A stretch of 64,000 nt of DNA from Rachycentron canadum (taxonomy: Eukaryota > Chordata > Actinopteri > Carangiformes > Rachycentridae): assembly GCA_038496675.1 (NCBI GenBank), contig CM076649.1, positions 17,342,854-17,406,853 of the forward strand. The letters are read 5' to 3'. Below are positions 13,171 to 26,413 of the stretch, piece after piece; the first letter of the stretch is position 1, and each line of letters starts with the position of its first letter. The translations under genes and the position numbers were made by a program. The notes beneath the pieces were generated by a model. The model saw only the letters and a list, made by a program, of their open reading frames with translations. It was not told where the DNA came from and did no database searches.

Positions 13171-13560
13171 CCTCTGTTTTGTCTCCATTGATTGTTGGGC
13201 CACTCTGCTGGAATGTGGGAATTAATTAGACAATTTGTATAATGGACTTAGGCACATAAAGACACGTGGGGCTCGACAGAGTGGCGGCATCCTGCAGCTC
13301 CCATTGTCCTTGAGGAACTCTCATCCAGATGTTCAAACGGATTGGAGGCTGACCCATCACCCGCTCCTAATTATCATCTGAATGACAACATGGCCCAGAT
13401 CAATAGTTCCCAGTCGCAGTTTGAAGATCACAGATAAGAAGCCACCTTGTTGTAAAAGAGAAAATGCTAATGTAATTAATGTTCAATAATCCTCTGTCAT
13501 AAAGAACTGTGTGTGGATATTAATGGCAGATATTTACTCCAAACAGGCCTATGATGGGAA
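13171..13560. promoter_or_regulatory. Candidate conserved non-coding element
   Basis: A low-repeat block of almost 400 bases with CCATTGATTGTTGGGCC, GGAATTAATTAGAC, CTAATTATCATCTG, AATGTAATTAATG and GTGGATATTAATGG. The density of homeodomain and SOX-type words and the balanced composition stand out from the flanks. One of the best enhancer candidates in the desert, though conservation is untested. Confidence 0.4.
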
Positions 13561-14499
13561 AACACACCAACCTGGTAAACAAGGTTTTTAAAGGCTTCAG
13601 AGCCTAGTATGAGCAGTCCTGCTGCTACTCACAGTACACTAAAGGGAAAGTGTAAAACAGAGAAGACTTCCTGTTGAGAGTGCGACTCATGATGAGGTCA
13701 ATAGGACTGTAGAGCAGTGTCAGACTCCCTCACTGCCCTCCCTGTGCTGAGGGTGCATCTGTGTGGCCACTGTACTATTGCAAATAAGCACTGCAGGCAG
13801 CTCTGCTGTCATCTCTCACATACTGTTGAATAAGACTTTAAGATAACAACACCATATATATACATTCACACATACAATATACATTATCTTGGACATGTCA
13901 AGTTTTCTTCTTTTGTCTAACCTCTAGTAGTTAGGGTTGTTAAGAAGGACTATGGTCAATTATATTCAGAATTATTAATTATACTTACTATCAGTACACT
14001 TTTAATTGGTTATTGTATTTTACCTAAGTATTACATTTTCTTTCACATTTGATAATGTGTACATCACTTGTTCCTCACTGTGTAAAAATGCACAGCAAAG
14101 TTCAGCTATGTTATTATGAGGTTTCTACACTCTAAGTTAGACAAATCATGTGGGTAATTTCCAGAATTGCAGTCTTTGCTGTGCAACCTCCACGCCCCAC
14201 TTACAAAATATGGTCATCTATAATCAGCTACATACATCTTGATCAGCTGCGACACTAAAAACGTACTCATCCTGATGCATCAGTTGTAATAATCTTTTAT
14301 TGTTAATAAGTACTTTTACTTTTTATACTTTGTACACATTTTGCAGATGATACTGTACTTTAACTTAAACAACTTTAAATTTATATTTTCATATTATTCA
14401 TGAATTAAATGAATGTGTATAATTAAAAAAGGATCACTTGCAGTGACAAAATTATATAAAATTACCACTCAAAATATAGTCAAATAGCTCATATGGTGA
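13561..14499. other. Intergenic, nothing recognised
   Basis: AT-rich sequence with no recognisable gene or repeat. Confidence 0.45.
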
Positions 14500-14690
14500 A
14501 TTATCATTTATTGAAGAGGCAGACTAGCTGCTTCCAGTTTCTATGCTATTCATTAAATTAAGCTAAGCTAGATGCTGGATGTAACACCATATTTAGCTCC
14601 CAGACATGAGTGGTATCGATCTTTATTTTAACAAAAAAACACAATGAGAATATTATTAATTTTAAATTAGTGCTTTAAAGGGAAAAATTA
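14500..14690 (-). repeat. Decayed MITE-like repeat, family 1, reverse orientation
   Basis: AGACTAGCTGCTTCCAGTTT, TTAAGCTAAGCTAGATGCTGG and GACATGAGTGGTATCGATCT are the reverse complement of the core of the same family seen at 47.3 kb (there TTTAGCACAAAGACTGGAAA and GGGAAACAGCTAGCCT). The copy is partial and diverged. Confidence 0.6.
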
Positions 14691-16889
14691 ATGTCTCTTG
14701 AGGAGTAGCCAGTGCATATGTGAGAAAAACTGTACAGGGTCTTGAGAGGGAGCTTTGTGCAATCTGATAAAAGGCCTTAAGTGACATCACTTGTGTCAGT
14801 GTCAGTCAGACACACTGACAAAAGACTACAAGTATTCAAGTCATTTCTGCTTGCTTTCCATGGTAAATTGTGAGTCTGGTAATGTTATTGGAGTGTAATG
14901 CTAAATTGGTGAAGGACTGAGAGAACTGCTAATTAAAATGGTGTCCGTCACTCAGTAAAACTGTGGGACATATCACCCTCAAATCTTACAGTGAGACATC
15001 CTTAAACTGGGGGAAAATGTGACAAATGCCTGGGGGTGCACTGTAAACAAGCTCAATGAAAATATAAAATTTCTGCCGTCAAATAACAATGAGTATAAAT
15101 AGTTTCTGTTCAGTTTTAGTCCATCAGCTGAGCCCACCTCCACTGCTGCTGACCTGTCCTGTAGCTGCTAATAACACTGACCTCCTGATGACACAGATAC
15201 CTATCCCCTGTTTGGCCTTCTTCTTTCTCTTTTGATGTCGACCCAGCCACCATCTGCTACAGCTTACAACTGACTGAGCTCATGATTAACTTAATTTTTT
15301 TTTTAATCTTCTGAACCTCTGCTCACAACAATGTTTCCCACTGAGCCAATAACAATTTCTCTGAGAAGTTGCACTCCTCATGATTCAAAATCATAAACCC
15401 AGCATGTGTCAATGAGGATCCCATCCCTGATTTTTGCAAAGATGAATAAAACAGGTTGCAGGGAAATAGGCAAAGATGCCCAATTAAAGAAATTGTTATT
15501 GTGAAATAGCGCTGGATCTCATTGGGATTTTGCTTCAGTAACCATCCCATTCCAGTTTAAATGATCTATATGAGCAGTGAAGAGAGGAGGGAAAGGATGT
15601 TTATATGTGTGTGGGAGGGCGTGTTCATCACAAGATGGAGAGAGATGGAGCAATACAATTTATTCCTTAAGTGAGGTAAAGGCCATATTGCCTACCATTA
15701 ACAGAGCAGAACGTCGGCACGGGCTGATAATTAAGTAATCCATGAGAGCATGAGCAATATAGGACAATCACTAACATCCTCTGCTCCTTTGCCACATCAA
15801 GCCACTCGCGTTTTTTTTTTTCTCTTCTCTCCAACATCATTTTAGATTATGCTGGAAAATATTATTGCATTGTGATTTGAAACTGCTGCTACAGAGGAAA
15901 ATGTTCTGCTTGCAGCTCCAAACTAATGATTCCAGAGAGATGAACTCATTTCAAAGACGCGTGTCGCCTGTCACACTTTTCTGATTTGTAAAGTTTGGGT
16001 TAATAATTGGTTTAACGGGAGAGGGTTGTTGGTTGTTTTATTTATTTATTTTTTAATGTTGACAATGTATGGAGGGACATGTATTTAAAGTGTGGGCCTG
16101 CACAACGGTTCATAAAGCAGTGCTTATATCTACATTACCCTAATTTACTGCAATGTAAATGTAATATACATTTTTAGTATAGTATAGTATAGTATTAGTA
16201 GTAAAATATTTTGGTTTTGTCCTGAACATGTATGCATTGAATTTATTTTGTCATTTAATTCAATAAAAAATTTTTTAATTCAAAGGAAACAATTTAAATA
16301 ACAGCACAGAACAGGTGTTAGTGACACCATCTCAGAAACTCACTTTTTTTACATTTCATTGATTTTTAAGGTATTAGACAAATGCAATATGTTGAAGGTG
16401 GTTGGTAGTGTGAGGGGGAAGGAGGGACCAGTAGGCAGAAGCTGTTGTCCAAAAAAAAAAAAAACATGTATTTAGGCCGGCCAAAAAAAAATAGAATACA
16501 TTGCAGAGCTCTGATCTTTTGTTAGGAAAAAGAAAATTGAAGTGAGTCATGGATTCCTCAGTCCACGCCACAGTGGGCCTTTTCCATTTGTCCAGGAGAG
16601 AACAAACCCGTGTGCATCACATGGAGTCTGTGGCCAATCAGGCAGAGCCTTGGCAATGAAGGCCAATTTCAGTCAGGTGGTAATTGGTGCTCCTGATATA
16701 TTCAACAAAAAGACATATTGATATTCTCAAGATAAATTGTTAATGACATAAATTAATCCAACAATCCCCTCTGTGGAACCAACCAATACCTAAAACCCAA
16801 TATCTGAGGCCAGATCACTTCACACACACACACTTCCTCAGTCAGGTACAGAGGGAGGAGGCTAAATCAATTTTATTTTATTATTGTTT

Positions 16890-16891
<2 letters not shown>
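14691..16891. other. Intergenic; candidate regulatory block at 15.65-15.99 kb
   Basis: No gene seen. 15650-15990 is low in repeats, with GGGCTGATAATTAAGTAATCC and CAAACTAATGATTCC words, and may be a conserved element. A short AGTAT tandem lies at 16176-16195. Confidence 0.35.

Positions 16892-16940
<49 letters not shown>
16892..16940 (+). repeat. (GT)n microsatellite
   Basis: GT dinucleotide repeat of 49 bases. Confidence 0.95.
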
Positions 16941-16942
<2 letters not shown>

Positions 16943-19129
16943 TCTGACAGTCAGGTTTATACACTACACTGCCCATTTACTGCAAATTATTTAAACCAAA
17001 TGTACAATTTTCACATTAGCAAAACTCTTTAGTAAAATGTATAGACGTAGGATTATCTTAAACTATATGTTATATGAAAAGACAAGCAGCACTGGTAAGC
17101 AGTGTTTCAGTCAGTCTGAAAAACGAAGACACATTGTTGTGTAAATGTAAATCTTGAAGAAAAACCACATGCTCTCTGTGGGTAAAACCTTAAAGCATGT
17201 GACATGTCTCACCTGTCAGTGGCTTCAGAGCAGGTGTTTTACCTTTGACAGATCACAGAAAACACCTGCTGTAGGGTGATGTTGCTGGTTTACTCAGTCA
17301 AGAACTATTCACTTTCTAGGCTTTTCTCACACTACACAGAAAAACACATTTTATCCAACATCATACTTTACGATGGTTTACCGGTGTCAATGCATCCAGC
17401 TGAGGACAAAGTAAATGATCAGGCCAGTAGAATGACTTTTGGAAGTGTATATTGTAAAATAAAATAATGAAAGTAATTACAAGCCTAACCAAGCTAAAAC
17501 TCAAACATTTAAAGACATCATTTACAATGTGAGCCAATTTTATTTATCTAAAGCTTTCTCATTTCCATTGACTCTGATTTCTTTCACATGTCTGATCCAT
17601 CATATCAATAAAACTGGTGGAAATGGTTTACGTAGAAACAAAAATCCTCTTGATGGACGACATATATATCTTACATTCATCTTCAGATTTGACCTACTAT
17701 TCCAAACCATATAACTGGTCTTCAGCCATGTGCTCCAGTGTCACATGACCATTTCAGAGGTAAGATCCTGATCAGTTCAGTTATTGTGCATTGAGGTCAA
17801 AATGGCATCACAGGGGCTCTCTTATACAGAAAACGAGAAAAAATTGTAATATTAGCAAGTAATGTGCATTTTAGATTTAGGTGACTCATGTATTTCCTGT
17901 TATTCATGTAGTTTTTGAGGTGGAGTTCATGTTGAGCTAAATATACATCACAACATCACATTATTTTTGCATGTTATACATCATTATTTCACTTTAGTCT
18001 CAGTTTGACTTTGCTTGCTGTTTGCCTCTTTCACTTGCAGAAAAATGACAACATCTGAACCTGCATTTCATCATGTTGGTCCAGTTGCTGCTGAAATATT
18101 TATCCAGATTGCAATTTACAACAATCCACAATTTATGACAGCAGTCTGTATCATCCATCTCCCTCACTCGTCCAAATGCATTTCCTTTGTTTCTTAAAAG
18201 AAATTGAATCATGGGAGGTTTAGGACAAGACTCTTCAATTTTTTTCCCTCGCTTCCTAACGAACGGTAACATTTTAATTCTTGCTTTCATCCCTCAAGAC
18301 GGAAAATACAATTTCATGATCACCTCGCTGCTAGAGCCATGTTTAATAATTCCCAATTATGCAGCCAGGCACCTAGTCCACAGCGTGAGCCCCACCATGC
18401 AGCTTCAACAGCAGCTGGCCTGCTGCTCTGTGTGTGTTCAGTCACCTTGATATCATCGATGAGCATGTTGCCCCATCTTAGCAGGTTACAACACCAGGAC
18501 CTATGCTGTTGTATTAATAATACAGCATGGCATTGTCCAGGAGGGAGTTTACTGTGTCTTCAGCTCTAGCCTCTTTTCTCCAATTTGTTACGCAGTTTAC
18601 CCAAACATGGAGCATGGAGCGTTTCAGGCCCTGCATGTGGCGAATGCAGCGACACACAGGGAGTACTTTCACTTACTGTGGGAGAAAGATGCACTTCCTG
18701 TACACAGAGAGGAAGACACTTTAGAAAGTGTCTATATTCACAAGTTTCAGATGAAAAGCTGTTTTTCCTCATTTTGGTTTGTTCCTATTATTATTCCTCA
18801 ACTTTGACTAATGAACACATTATCTAAAATGTGTGATTACTATTCAAACTGCTGCTTGGATATGTAGAAGTATTGTATCATACTGTGTTTGTTTTTGTAT
18901 TTTGAATACAAATGATACAAATGATACAAATGATAATGACATAACATACTGATATAACGGAAGTGTCAATATGATGTTAAGGCTGCAGTGACACTTGATA
19001 AACAGCATTATGAAAACTTTAAGTATGAGTACAGTTTAGTGCAATGAGCAAATTTTACTTGTAACTTTTAAGTCCTCTTACTTAAACAATCATACAAGCT
19101 GCTGATCCCTGCTCTCACATATGGAGGCT
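16941..19129. other. Intergenic, no gene recognised
   Basis: Several short overlapping frames occur on both strands around 18.0-18.8 kb, but none resembles a protein family and splice context is lacking. Nothing else recognised apart from the short tandem at 18906-18935. Confidence 0.4.
18906..18935 (+). repeat. Short 9-base tandem repeat
   Basis: Three perfect copies of ATACAAATG followed by ATA. Confidence 0.85.
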
Positions 19130-19330
19130 TTACGACATACGGCCATAGGAGCGTACCAGCAGCAGGTGGAACCGACCTTTGCCACCAAGGTAAAAATAAC
19201 AACCAGGGCCATGAAAGAGGAACTGTTTGCTTGTGTTTAGTCACAGAAACTACTTGGTTAGGTTTCAGGAAAGCTTGTAGTCAAAATAAATTCTTCCTTC
19301 AAGTAAGAGGGCCTCTGTTGTCACGGTTAC
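19130..19330 (+). repeat. Decayed interspersed repeat
   Basis: Contains CAGAAACTACTTGGTTAGGT followed by a diverged AAAATAAATTC tail, wording typical of a repeat common in percomorph fish genomes. Family identity uncertain; recognised from memory. Confidence 0.4.
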
Positions 19331-19959
19331 GATGATAAACATGCAGTTCAGTTTGTAGAACAACACATGAAAAAAAAACAACTAATAGTTTCACACAGGA
19401 AATGAACAGTACTGTGTAATAAAACTTTGGTCCGTAGTATGGTTCTTAGTCCAGTCAGAAGTCCATGATAGTTTTAGTTGTATCCTCTTTATTTTTTGTC
19501 AACAATATACCCTCATTATGTGAATGGAAACTAGAAATGGTCACATGTACTGTAAATGTTTTCTCTCCATGTCATTACGGCACACATGTAGTTTCTGCAT
19601 TTCTCCAGTTGTGCAGGAGCAAATGCTTTTATGTTCATACTACAATAGAGCATCTGCATGGTCCTGACATTCCACATGTGCATATCCCTGTCAACACAGG
19701 TTGTGGTAATGCACCACAACGCTGTCAAACAAGAAAATCAACAAGTAGGAGAAGAGAACAAGAACAAAGCAAAGAGATGAAACACGTCTGACTGCTCAGT
19801 GAGAACAGGCCAAAAGCTCAACACCATTTGGCTGTCTGTGTATTGTGTCAAAGAAGAATCATATAAATGTGGGTAAGCTGGATCTCCTCACACAACCTCT
19901 CTTCAAAACAAGAATGTGTAATTGTAATTTGCAATTTGTAATTTGGACCTTTCACTGTC
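19331..19959. other. Intergenic, nothing recognised
   Basis: No gene, RNA or repeat recognised. Confidence 0.4.
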
Positions 19960-20485
19960 AGCCTACTATGTGGACAGTCCAAGTGGATACTACCATTGGG
20001 CTGCACACCCTTTCAAGCCTCAAGTTTGTAAATTGTCAGTCACCATCTTGGTTTTTTGAAACCAGAAGAAACCATATTTGGAGGAGAAGGTGGAGCTGAG
20101 GAGGAGTGAGGGGTGAATCTGACCTGTTCTGTACTGATTGTACTGATCTTGATTGTCAGGCAGCTCTCCGTGTGTGGTAAAGTCTGTCACATGGCAGCCA
20201 CACCCTAATGCATCCCTTGCTTTATGGTCTATTTTTCTCTAAATGGGACCATCATAAAAAAATGAACATCATGTTCTATTGAAGACTTGAAACTAGAGAC
20301 TGAAACTCATTTGGAAAAAGTTTACTGAGGTAATAAATCAAGTGAGAAGTAGGGACATTTTCACATAGACATAGACATACAATCTGAGTTCTTTGCGCAA
20401 CCAGTTGAGTCGTCCACTGATGGTCATCAGCTAAAATGCAGGTTTAAGCATTGGATCAACTTTTCAGCCCTGGTGTCTACGTCCA
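19960..20485 (+). repeat. Teleost interspersed repeat (about 520 bases)
   Basis: Sequence words run in the order of a repeat very common in percomorph genomes: CACCATCTTGGTTTTTTGAA, GGTAAAGTCTGTCACATGGC, CTTTATGGTCTATTTTTC, TAAATGGGACCATCATAAA, GAAGACTTGAAACTAGAGAC, TTTACTGAGGTAATAAATCA and GTGAGAAGTAGG. No coding capacity, so non-autonomous. Class unknown to me. Confidence 0.65.
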
Positions 20486-21439
20486 AAACACTCTAAAGGC
20501 AAAAAGCATTGGCAGCATTTATTCACTGCATTGTCATGTCATTTTCACAGAATTTGACAACTGAGATGAAAGAATGTACAACAAAGTGCATGGAGTCTTT
20601 GCTTTGTGTCTCTTCAACACACACACTAACTGTAATGTGTCCATGCCCACATGTCACTCCAAAGTAAAAGAGTCATAAACTGGTAAAAGGCTGAGCTGCC
20701 AGAAAGCTGAATAGTTCTGTAGTTAAAGTGTTTAGAACAAATTAAGACGCATTTCTCCCTCACAAACTAATACATACATACAAAATATAAAAGCACATGC
20801 ACATTCAGTTCTTAACAAGCACAATAAAGTTGTTTTCTACAAGACTGGACACATTTGCATCACAAATCAGTTTTCAAACTTGACTGCAGTTTCCTTCCAG
20901 CCAGTGTGTAGTTGTTTGTATCAATGTGTGTATTTACTTTCAGTCTCATTAGCAGCAGACTGCTGACTGGTCCACTCCTTTCCATGAAGCCTGTGTGTGC
21001 TTATGCACAGTGTCTCCAGTCTGGCCGTGTGTGTGTGTGTGTGTGTGTGAGTGTTAATGTTGCGTAGTCTTCATCAATTTTATTTGTGCCATGAGCATTG
21101 TAAAAGCCAAAGTTGAACCAGACTTTCAACTTGAAAGATGACGGTACCTGTGATTTGTTTTCCCCTGCTGTCTGTGCTGTCTGCCACATTCCCCGTGAGT
21201 TTCTTCTTCTTCACCCCAACTTTACTGTCATTCACGTGATAGGCGCCACCACCAGGAGTCATGAAGTAGCAACTGGTGAGTCAAATTAGCAAGGGAGTTT
21301 AGAGCAGTTTAGAGTGGCCTGCATGTTTTTATAAAAAATATCAGTATTTGGCGCCAGTGTGTATCAGTAATATATCGCAAGAGAAAGTAATGCAATATAT
21401 TTTTGTATTGATACTTTGTCCCACTCCTAATTTAGTTTC
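20486..21439. other. Intergenic, no gene recognised
   Basis: Contains a (GT)n tract at 21026-21049; nothing else recognised. Confidence 0.45.
21026..21049 (+). repeat. (GT)n microsatellite
   Basis: GT repeat of 24 bases. Confidence 0.9.
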
Positions 21440-21870
21440 AGTTACAGTCACGTTGCCTCAGTGATGTCCCATGACTAGATATAGTCATGTAGCCTCTGTG
21501 ACGTCACCCACGTGTTTTTCTAAAAGAGTGGTTTTGAAACTCAAAGCGGGCTCCTCTGTCATCACCATCTTGCCAGTGCCTGACTCCTCCTAACTCCCAT
21601 GGAGTGGATGCATGGTTGGAGCCGAGACTATGGCGCAATCTGGTTTGTGGCTCACCCACCTGTCACTCAAAGAGGTCACACCCTCAATTATGCAGAACTT
21701 TAAGCCTTAATTAAAAATAAATGGTATATAAAAATTCACCTTGTGCAGTTGTCAAGAAGGTGGAAATTAGCTGTAGAGACCAAAACTGTTTTTTGTACCA
21801 GGCTGTAAACACATTTACTTCTGTTGTAAAGTTTTTTAACATGGGAGTCCATATATTAATTTAACTGTTG
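21440..21870 (+). repeat. Teleost interspersed repeat
   Basis: GTGGCTCACCCACCTGTCAC, TCAAAGAGGTCACACCCTCA, TTATGCAGAACTTTAAGCC, TTTTTTGTACCAGGCTGTAA and TAACATGGGAGTCCATAT follow the order of a repeat I recognise as abundant in percomorph fishes. Its opening (TCACCATCTTG) recalls the repeat at 20.0 kb, so they may be related. Non-coding. Confidence 0.65.
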
Positions 21871-23689
21871 TAGTTTGTCATGGCTATAACTATTATTAAA
21901 TCTTAGAAGTTTTATAATCAGATGTTTTGTAAATGAAATTGTAGGGAACTAGTCAGTGATATCTAACAAATACTGTGGTGGCATTTAATGGAAATGTTAA
22001 GTACAAGAATCTCAAATTTTTACAATAATTCAGGGAATTTACTTTGCTATGACCAGTATCAGTAAACATAAATAAAAATTACAAATACAATCCTTTTAAA
22101 GAAAGGTTAACGCAAAAATGGCAATTTGAGGACCTGTGGAAACAGGAACAAGTAAAGTGATTTAAGTTGAAAAAGAAATAAAGATTTACTATGTCGTGTT
22201 GTAATAAGAACATCTACAACCAGTGACTAACTCTCTCTCAGTTAGAGAGAGATTGGAGGAGGGTGTGTTTTGCTGTCGTGCTTAAAAATGTTTTTCTTTG
22301 CTCAGTGTGTCTTCTGCATTTCCTTCCTGCTCTTTGTTCCTCTGCTAAACATATCTCTAAGTCACCCTGGGTGTCGCAACGGGATGCTGTCTCACCCTCT
22401 AGCAACACTTTATATGAGACTATCACCTCAGTATATGTTGTGTAATGCTACAGTACATCATATTTTTATACAGAGCACACTGAATATCAGCCAGTAAACC
22501 AGCATGTCAGCTATGCTTCTCTTACTTTTCCAAATCAATACCAGCTTAGTCTTAATGCATGAGTCCAAATGAATGGATGTGTATACTGGAGGCACACACA
22601 CACTGACACACACACACACATCAGTCAGGGCCTGAGCATCATTACATTACACAGTGAAGCTATTCAGGAATGAAAATATCTCCCCATGACTGGCCAGTTA
22701 TGACACAATACAGTCCAGTACTTTATTTTTCTAAGCTTTCTCTTTTTCTTTTCTTTTTTTTTTTTGTTGCATGTCACCTTTAATACCACACTCCCTCTCC
22801 ATGTGGAAGCAGGCTTAAAATTAGTGATTGCAGGTTACGTGGAGGTCAAAAGTCTGATCAGATCCATGTGTTGCAAACATTATGTGTACATTTTTCACGT
22901 CAGTCCTCATGGAAATCAATCCTTGCAGTGACCCACCCATGTGCTCCCAAAAAGTGGGGAGCTTTTTGTGAGTGTACACATGGCATAAAGTCATGAAGGG
23001 CACCAGAGGTATTGTTCATTAAAATGAAGAATGAATAATGAAGAAACACTCCTGAGGTTGCTCCACTGTTAAACTGTAGCACCTTTAATACAACCAGGTG
23101 AAGGCGGCAAGGTTGCACCTTTATTCTGCATTACTGTTCTGTATACTTGGTGCAAATGTGGAATTGGGGAGGGAGGGAGGGGGCATTGTTGCTCCACCTT
23201 TATGGCAGCAGCAGCAGAGGTGGTCACAGTGCTGGAATTGGATGTGTAACAGACCCTGCTGCTTGTTGTGTAATGCATCACGTCTCTGACGCGTTATCTC
23301 AAATCACACATTTAGGTGGGAACATTTAAAAGTATTTGTTTTGATCTACGTTAAAGAAGTTGCATCAGTTTTTTTTCCATTGTCATGAACAGTGTGATCT
23401 TTATTGTCTAATTTTGTTTGTCAAAACTTTTTGTCAAATTTTTTCTTCAAATTAAGCATCAGCAGTTTGATGACATTTTTCTTATTAGCACTGTCATTTC
23501 ACTCTGGTTCCATAAAAAGATCTTAAACATGAAACCAAAAACTGTATTTGTAGGCAAGCACTGGAGCACAGTGTGTGTGACGTTACAGCAGGAAACAAGA
23601 AAGTGATTGTGTACTTTTTGTGTGTGTGCGTGTGTGTGTGTGTGTGTGTGTACGAGGTCAAGGGTGTGTGCTTATGTTTGCTCCTTGTT
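21871..23689. other. Intergenic, no gene recognised
   Basis: Includes a short CA-rich stretch at 22590-22622, a pyrimidine run at 22735-22765 and a GT tract at 23620-23651. Short frames look like chance. Confidence 0.45.
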
Positions 23690-24220
23690 GTGTGCTGGTG
23701 TGCAGGGCTGTGCAGACCTCTTCAAAGCAATCTCTCTCCATATGGTGTTGTGCGCCGTGAGCAGGTCAACTTGCAGCACAGCTCTGGAGAGGGGGATTTT
23801 CTCCCTGCCCATTGTCTGTCCACAGAGCCTGCGGAGAGAGCCTGCCGCTTTCAGGGCATCACTGCCGGCCCCTAATATAGCAAATGAATGCATGAGCGAA
23901 TACAAGGGTGAATAACTGAATGAATAACCAAAGATGATTTACATAATTGCACGTAGGATATGTATTTTCCAATGTTTGAGCAGCTATTTGCATATTCACA
24001 CTCTATAGAAATTATTCAGTCAATACTGTAGATCCATCATGTAAATACAACTCCTTTGAATTAACGGGAAAAAGGGGGGAAAAAATAGCTCAAACAATAA
24101 TAATGTTAATGATGTTTTATGCCCGGAGGGGAGATCTCCTCCCAGCCTCTAGAGCAATTGCTGTCAAAAATTCAGTTATGACATGTTTGCTTAGCAGGTA
24201 AGTATCAGACAGTAAAAAAA
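23690..24220. promoter_or_regulatory. Candidate conserved non-coding element
   Basis: Low-repeat block with TAGCAAATGAATGCATGAGC, GAATAACTGAATGAATAACC, GATTTACATAATTGCACG, CTATTTGCATATTCAC (octamer-like) and GATCTCCTCCCAGCCTC. Enhancer-like texture between two GT tracts. Confidence 0.4.
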
Positions 24221-24601
24221 AGAAGCCTTCAGTGTGTTGTATTCCTTTTTTTCTTTTTCTTTCTTCTTCTTTGCCCGCAGCATTGATCTGAGTTCGAACA
24301 AACCATCCATTTCATCCATTTCAAATGTCAAGGGGTCTTTGTTTCACACATGTGATCACAGTTTGCAGAACCTCCCTGCAAATTGTCGCCACTGTCTTGT
24401 TGCATCATTTGAAGTGCTATTTTCCCTCATGTCACCCTTCCTTTGTGATCAAGATAGACACAGGGTTTATGCATGTCGACGTCTTTTGAACTATTCAAAA
24501 GCGCCACTATCACTCTGTGTTCCTTTTATTGTTGTTTTAGGCAGAATAAGAGGCTGGTTAACCTTCACATGGCATGCTTGGGGATGAGTGCAGGTTGGTT
24601 G

Positions 24602-24607
24602 GTGTGC

Positions 24608-24659
<52 letters not shown>
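24602..24659 (+). repeat. (GT)n microsatellite
   Basis: GT repeat with two GC interruptions at the left end and 48 uninterrupted bases. Confidence 0.95.
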
Positions 24660-24662
<3 letters not shown>

Positions 24663-26026
24663 GACCTATCTACCCTTCACCTTTTGTCTCACTGTGTGGT
24701 GCTGTTGTGAGTGCTGGAGGAGGACATGTGAAGAGCCAGACACTGGCCAGCAGAATGGCACCCCTGCCTGGGTTTTCACAACCTCCCCCCTTCTCATTCT
24801 TTCACTCCATCCTCCTGGCCTGCAGCTAAAAACACATATTTTCTCTATGTGGAGGGGGACATAGAGCAGAGGGGAACCAAACACATCAAAAGCCCAAGGA
24901 TGGAGTGTGTAGTAGTATTTGACCTGGTCAGTCTAATTTGAAGAACAGCTCCCTCACTTCCCTCCATCATCTCATTTTGCAGTTTGGAGAATCTGAGCCT
25001 TCATGTCTCATTTGTTTCTCATACTTACACTTCTCTTGTTTTTCAGCCATAGTTCAACATTTCATGAATGAGTCGTGACAGTAACTGTTTTTATTTAGAG
25101 GCTTTAACCTGTGCAAAATCCTCTTTGGCTGACTTGGCAGTAGCACACAGACGCACACATACAAGGCGGCTGCTGCAGGCAGGAAGAGTGGAGCTGTGGT
25201 AGCTTTGTAGCGCTCTGTCCACAAACGAGCAGGAATGTAAATGAGATGCCCTGCAGTCCTGATGGGGGGGGGGGGTTGCTGATCACTGTCCACCACATTA
25301 AGCACCACTCGTTCCCTCCTGCTCACACGCACAATCATCTCATATGCTAAACAGGAGCCTTCCAGTGTGAAAAACAACAACAGGCGCCCTAGTGAAACAT
25401 TGGCTTTTAATGTGCTTCTGAGTAGCATGTCATTTGTGGAAGATGGTATGATGTTGTAATTTTAAAAAGACACCATCAAAGGGACAAGTGACATAAACAT
25501 GAACACACAGTGAAGTCCAGGTTACTTCATGTGCTAGATTCTGACTTTCATAAAAAAATTATTTTGATGAAAAAATGACTGATAGGGAAAGAGACAAATG
25601 ACAAGGGGGTTTTCAATGATCCAAAAGTTTACCCAAGCAAATAAAAATGTGTGTTTGTAAGGCTACAGTAAACATAATCAGTCAAAGTTGAACCAGGACA
25701 CTGTGAACTGAGATGGATGTCTCCAGTGGTCCTAATGTTACCAACCCTTAATTACACATACATACTGGTAAATTATAAATGTAATTGCTGTCTGCACTAT
25801 GCTTACTTGAAATGTTTGCCTTATGTATTGAACCAGTCGGTGTGGTTGTACAGACTCTGACACCAAAGTCCAGAGTTCATGTGCATGGATTTAGACAGTA
25901 GGGCCACTGAGAGGTAGATATGCTAAGAAAACAAATTATTTCTTGTGTCATAATTGATTTTTCAATATTTAATCAATATGATAATCTCTTGTTAACCTTT
26001 CTAATCAAGTATAAACTATAAAAACA
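24660..26026. other. Intergenic, no gene recognised
   Basis: Includes a run of 12 G at 25264-25275. The 124-residue frame on the minus strand here shows no family resemblance. Confidence 0.4.
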
Positions 26027-26413
26027 TTAAAGGGATAATGAGACATTTTAAGAAAACATGCTTATTCATACTTTTGCCAAGAGTCATATGAAAGAGTGAT
26101 ACCACTCTCTTATCTGTCAGTTAAACATAAAGATACAGCAGCTTAGTTTCACATACAGGCTGTAAACGGATGCAAACACCTAACTTGGGTCTGAAGGTAA
26201 AATATACATCTACCAACAACTCTAAAGCTCACTAGTCAACATGTTGTATCTCAATAGTTTAATCAATGCAAATGCAAAAAAAATTTGGTTATGTGGTCAG
26301 TCAGGTGACCCGGGGACTCATCTGGTAACCTCTCGGTGATGACAAGACTCCAGCTCCAGTCAAGCTGGGAGATAAATATAGTTTTTAGGAGAAGAGGCAG
26401 AATTATCCTTTAA
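26027..26413 (+). mobile_element. MITE-like element with inverted ends and TTAA borders (family 1)
   Basis: The element opens TTAAAGGGATAAT and closes ATTATCCTTTAA, which are imperfect inverted repeats, and both ends carry TTAA. The interior follows the percomorph family also present at 4.8, 14.5 and 47.3 kb (GCTTATTCATACTTTTGCC, GTGATACCACTCTCTTATCTG, CTCTAAAGCTCACTAGTCAA). No transposase. The TTAA at both ends could be target-site duplications of a piggyBac-type transposase or part of the inverted repeat. Confidence 0.65.

Noticed and set aside
18000..18830. Cluster of overlapping short frames on both strands
   Set aside because: Frames overlap in several phases with no family match; typical of chance in a slightly stop-poor stretch.
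24473..24864. Frames with Cys-Val runs
   Set aside because: Direct translation of a (GT)n microsatellite.
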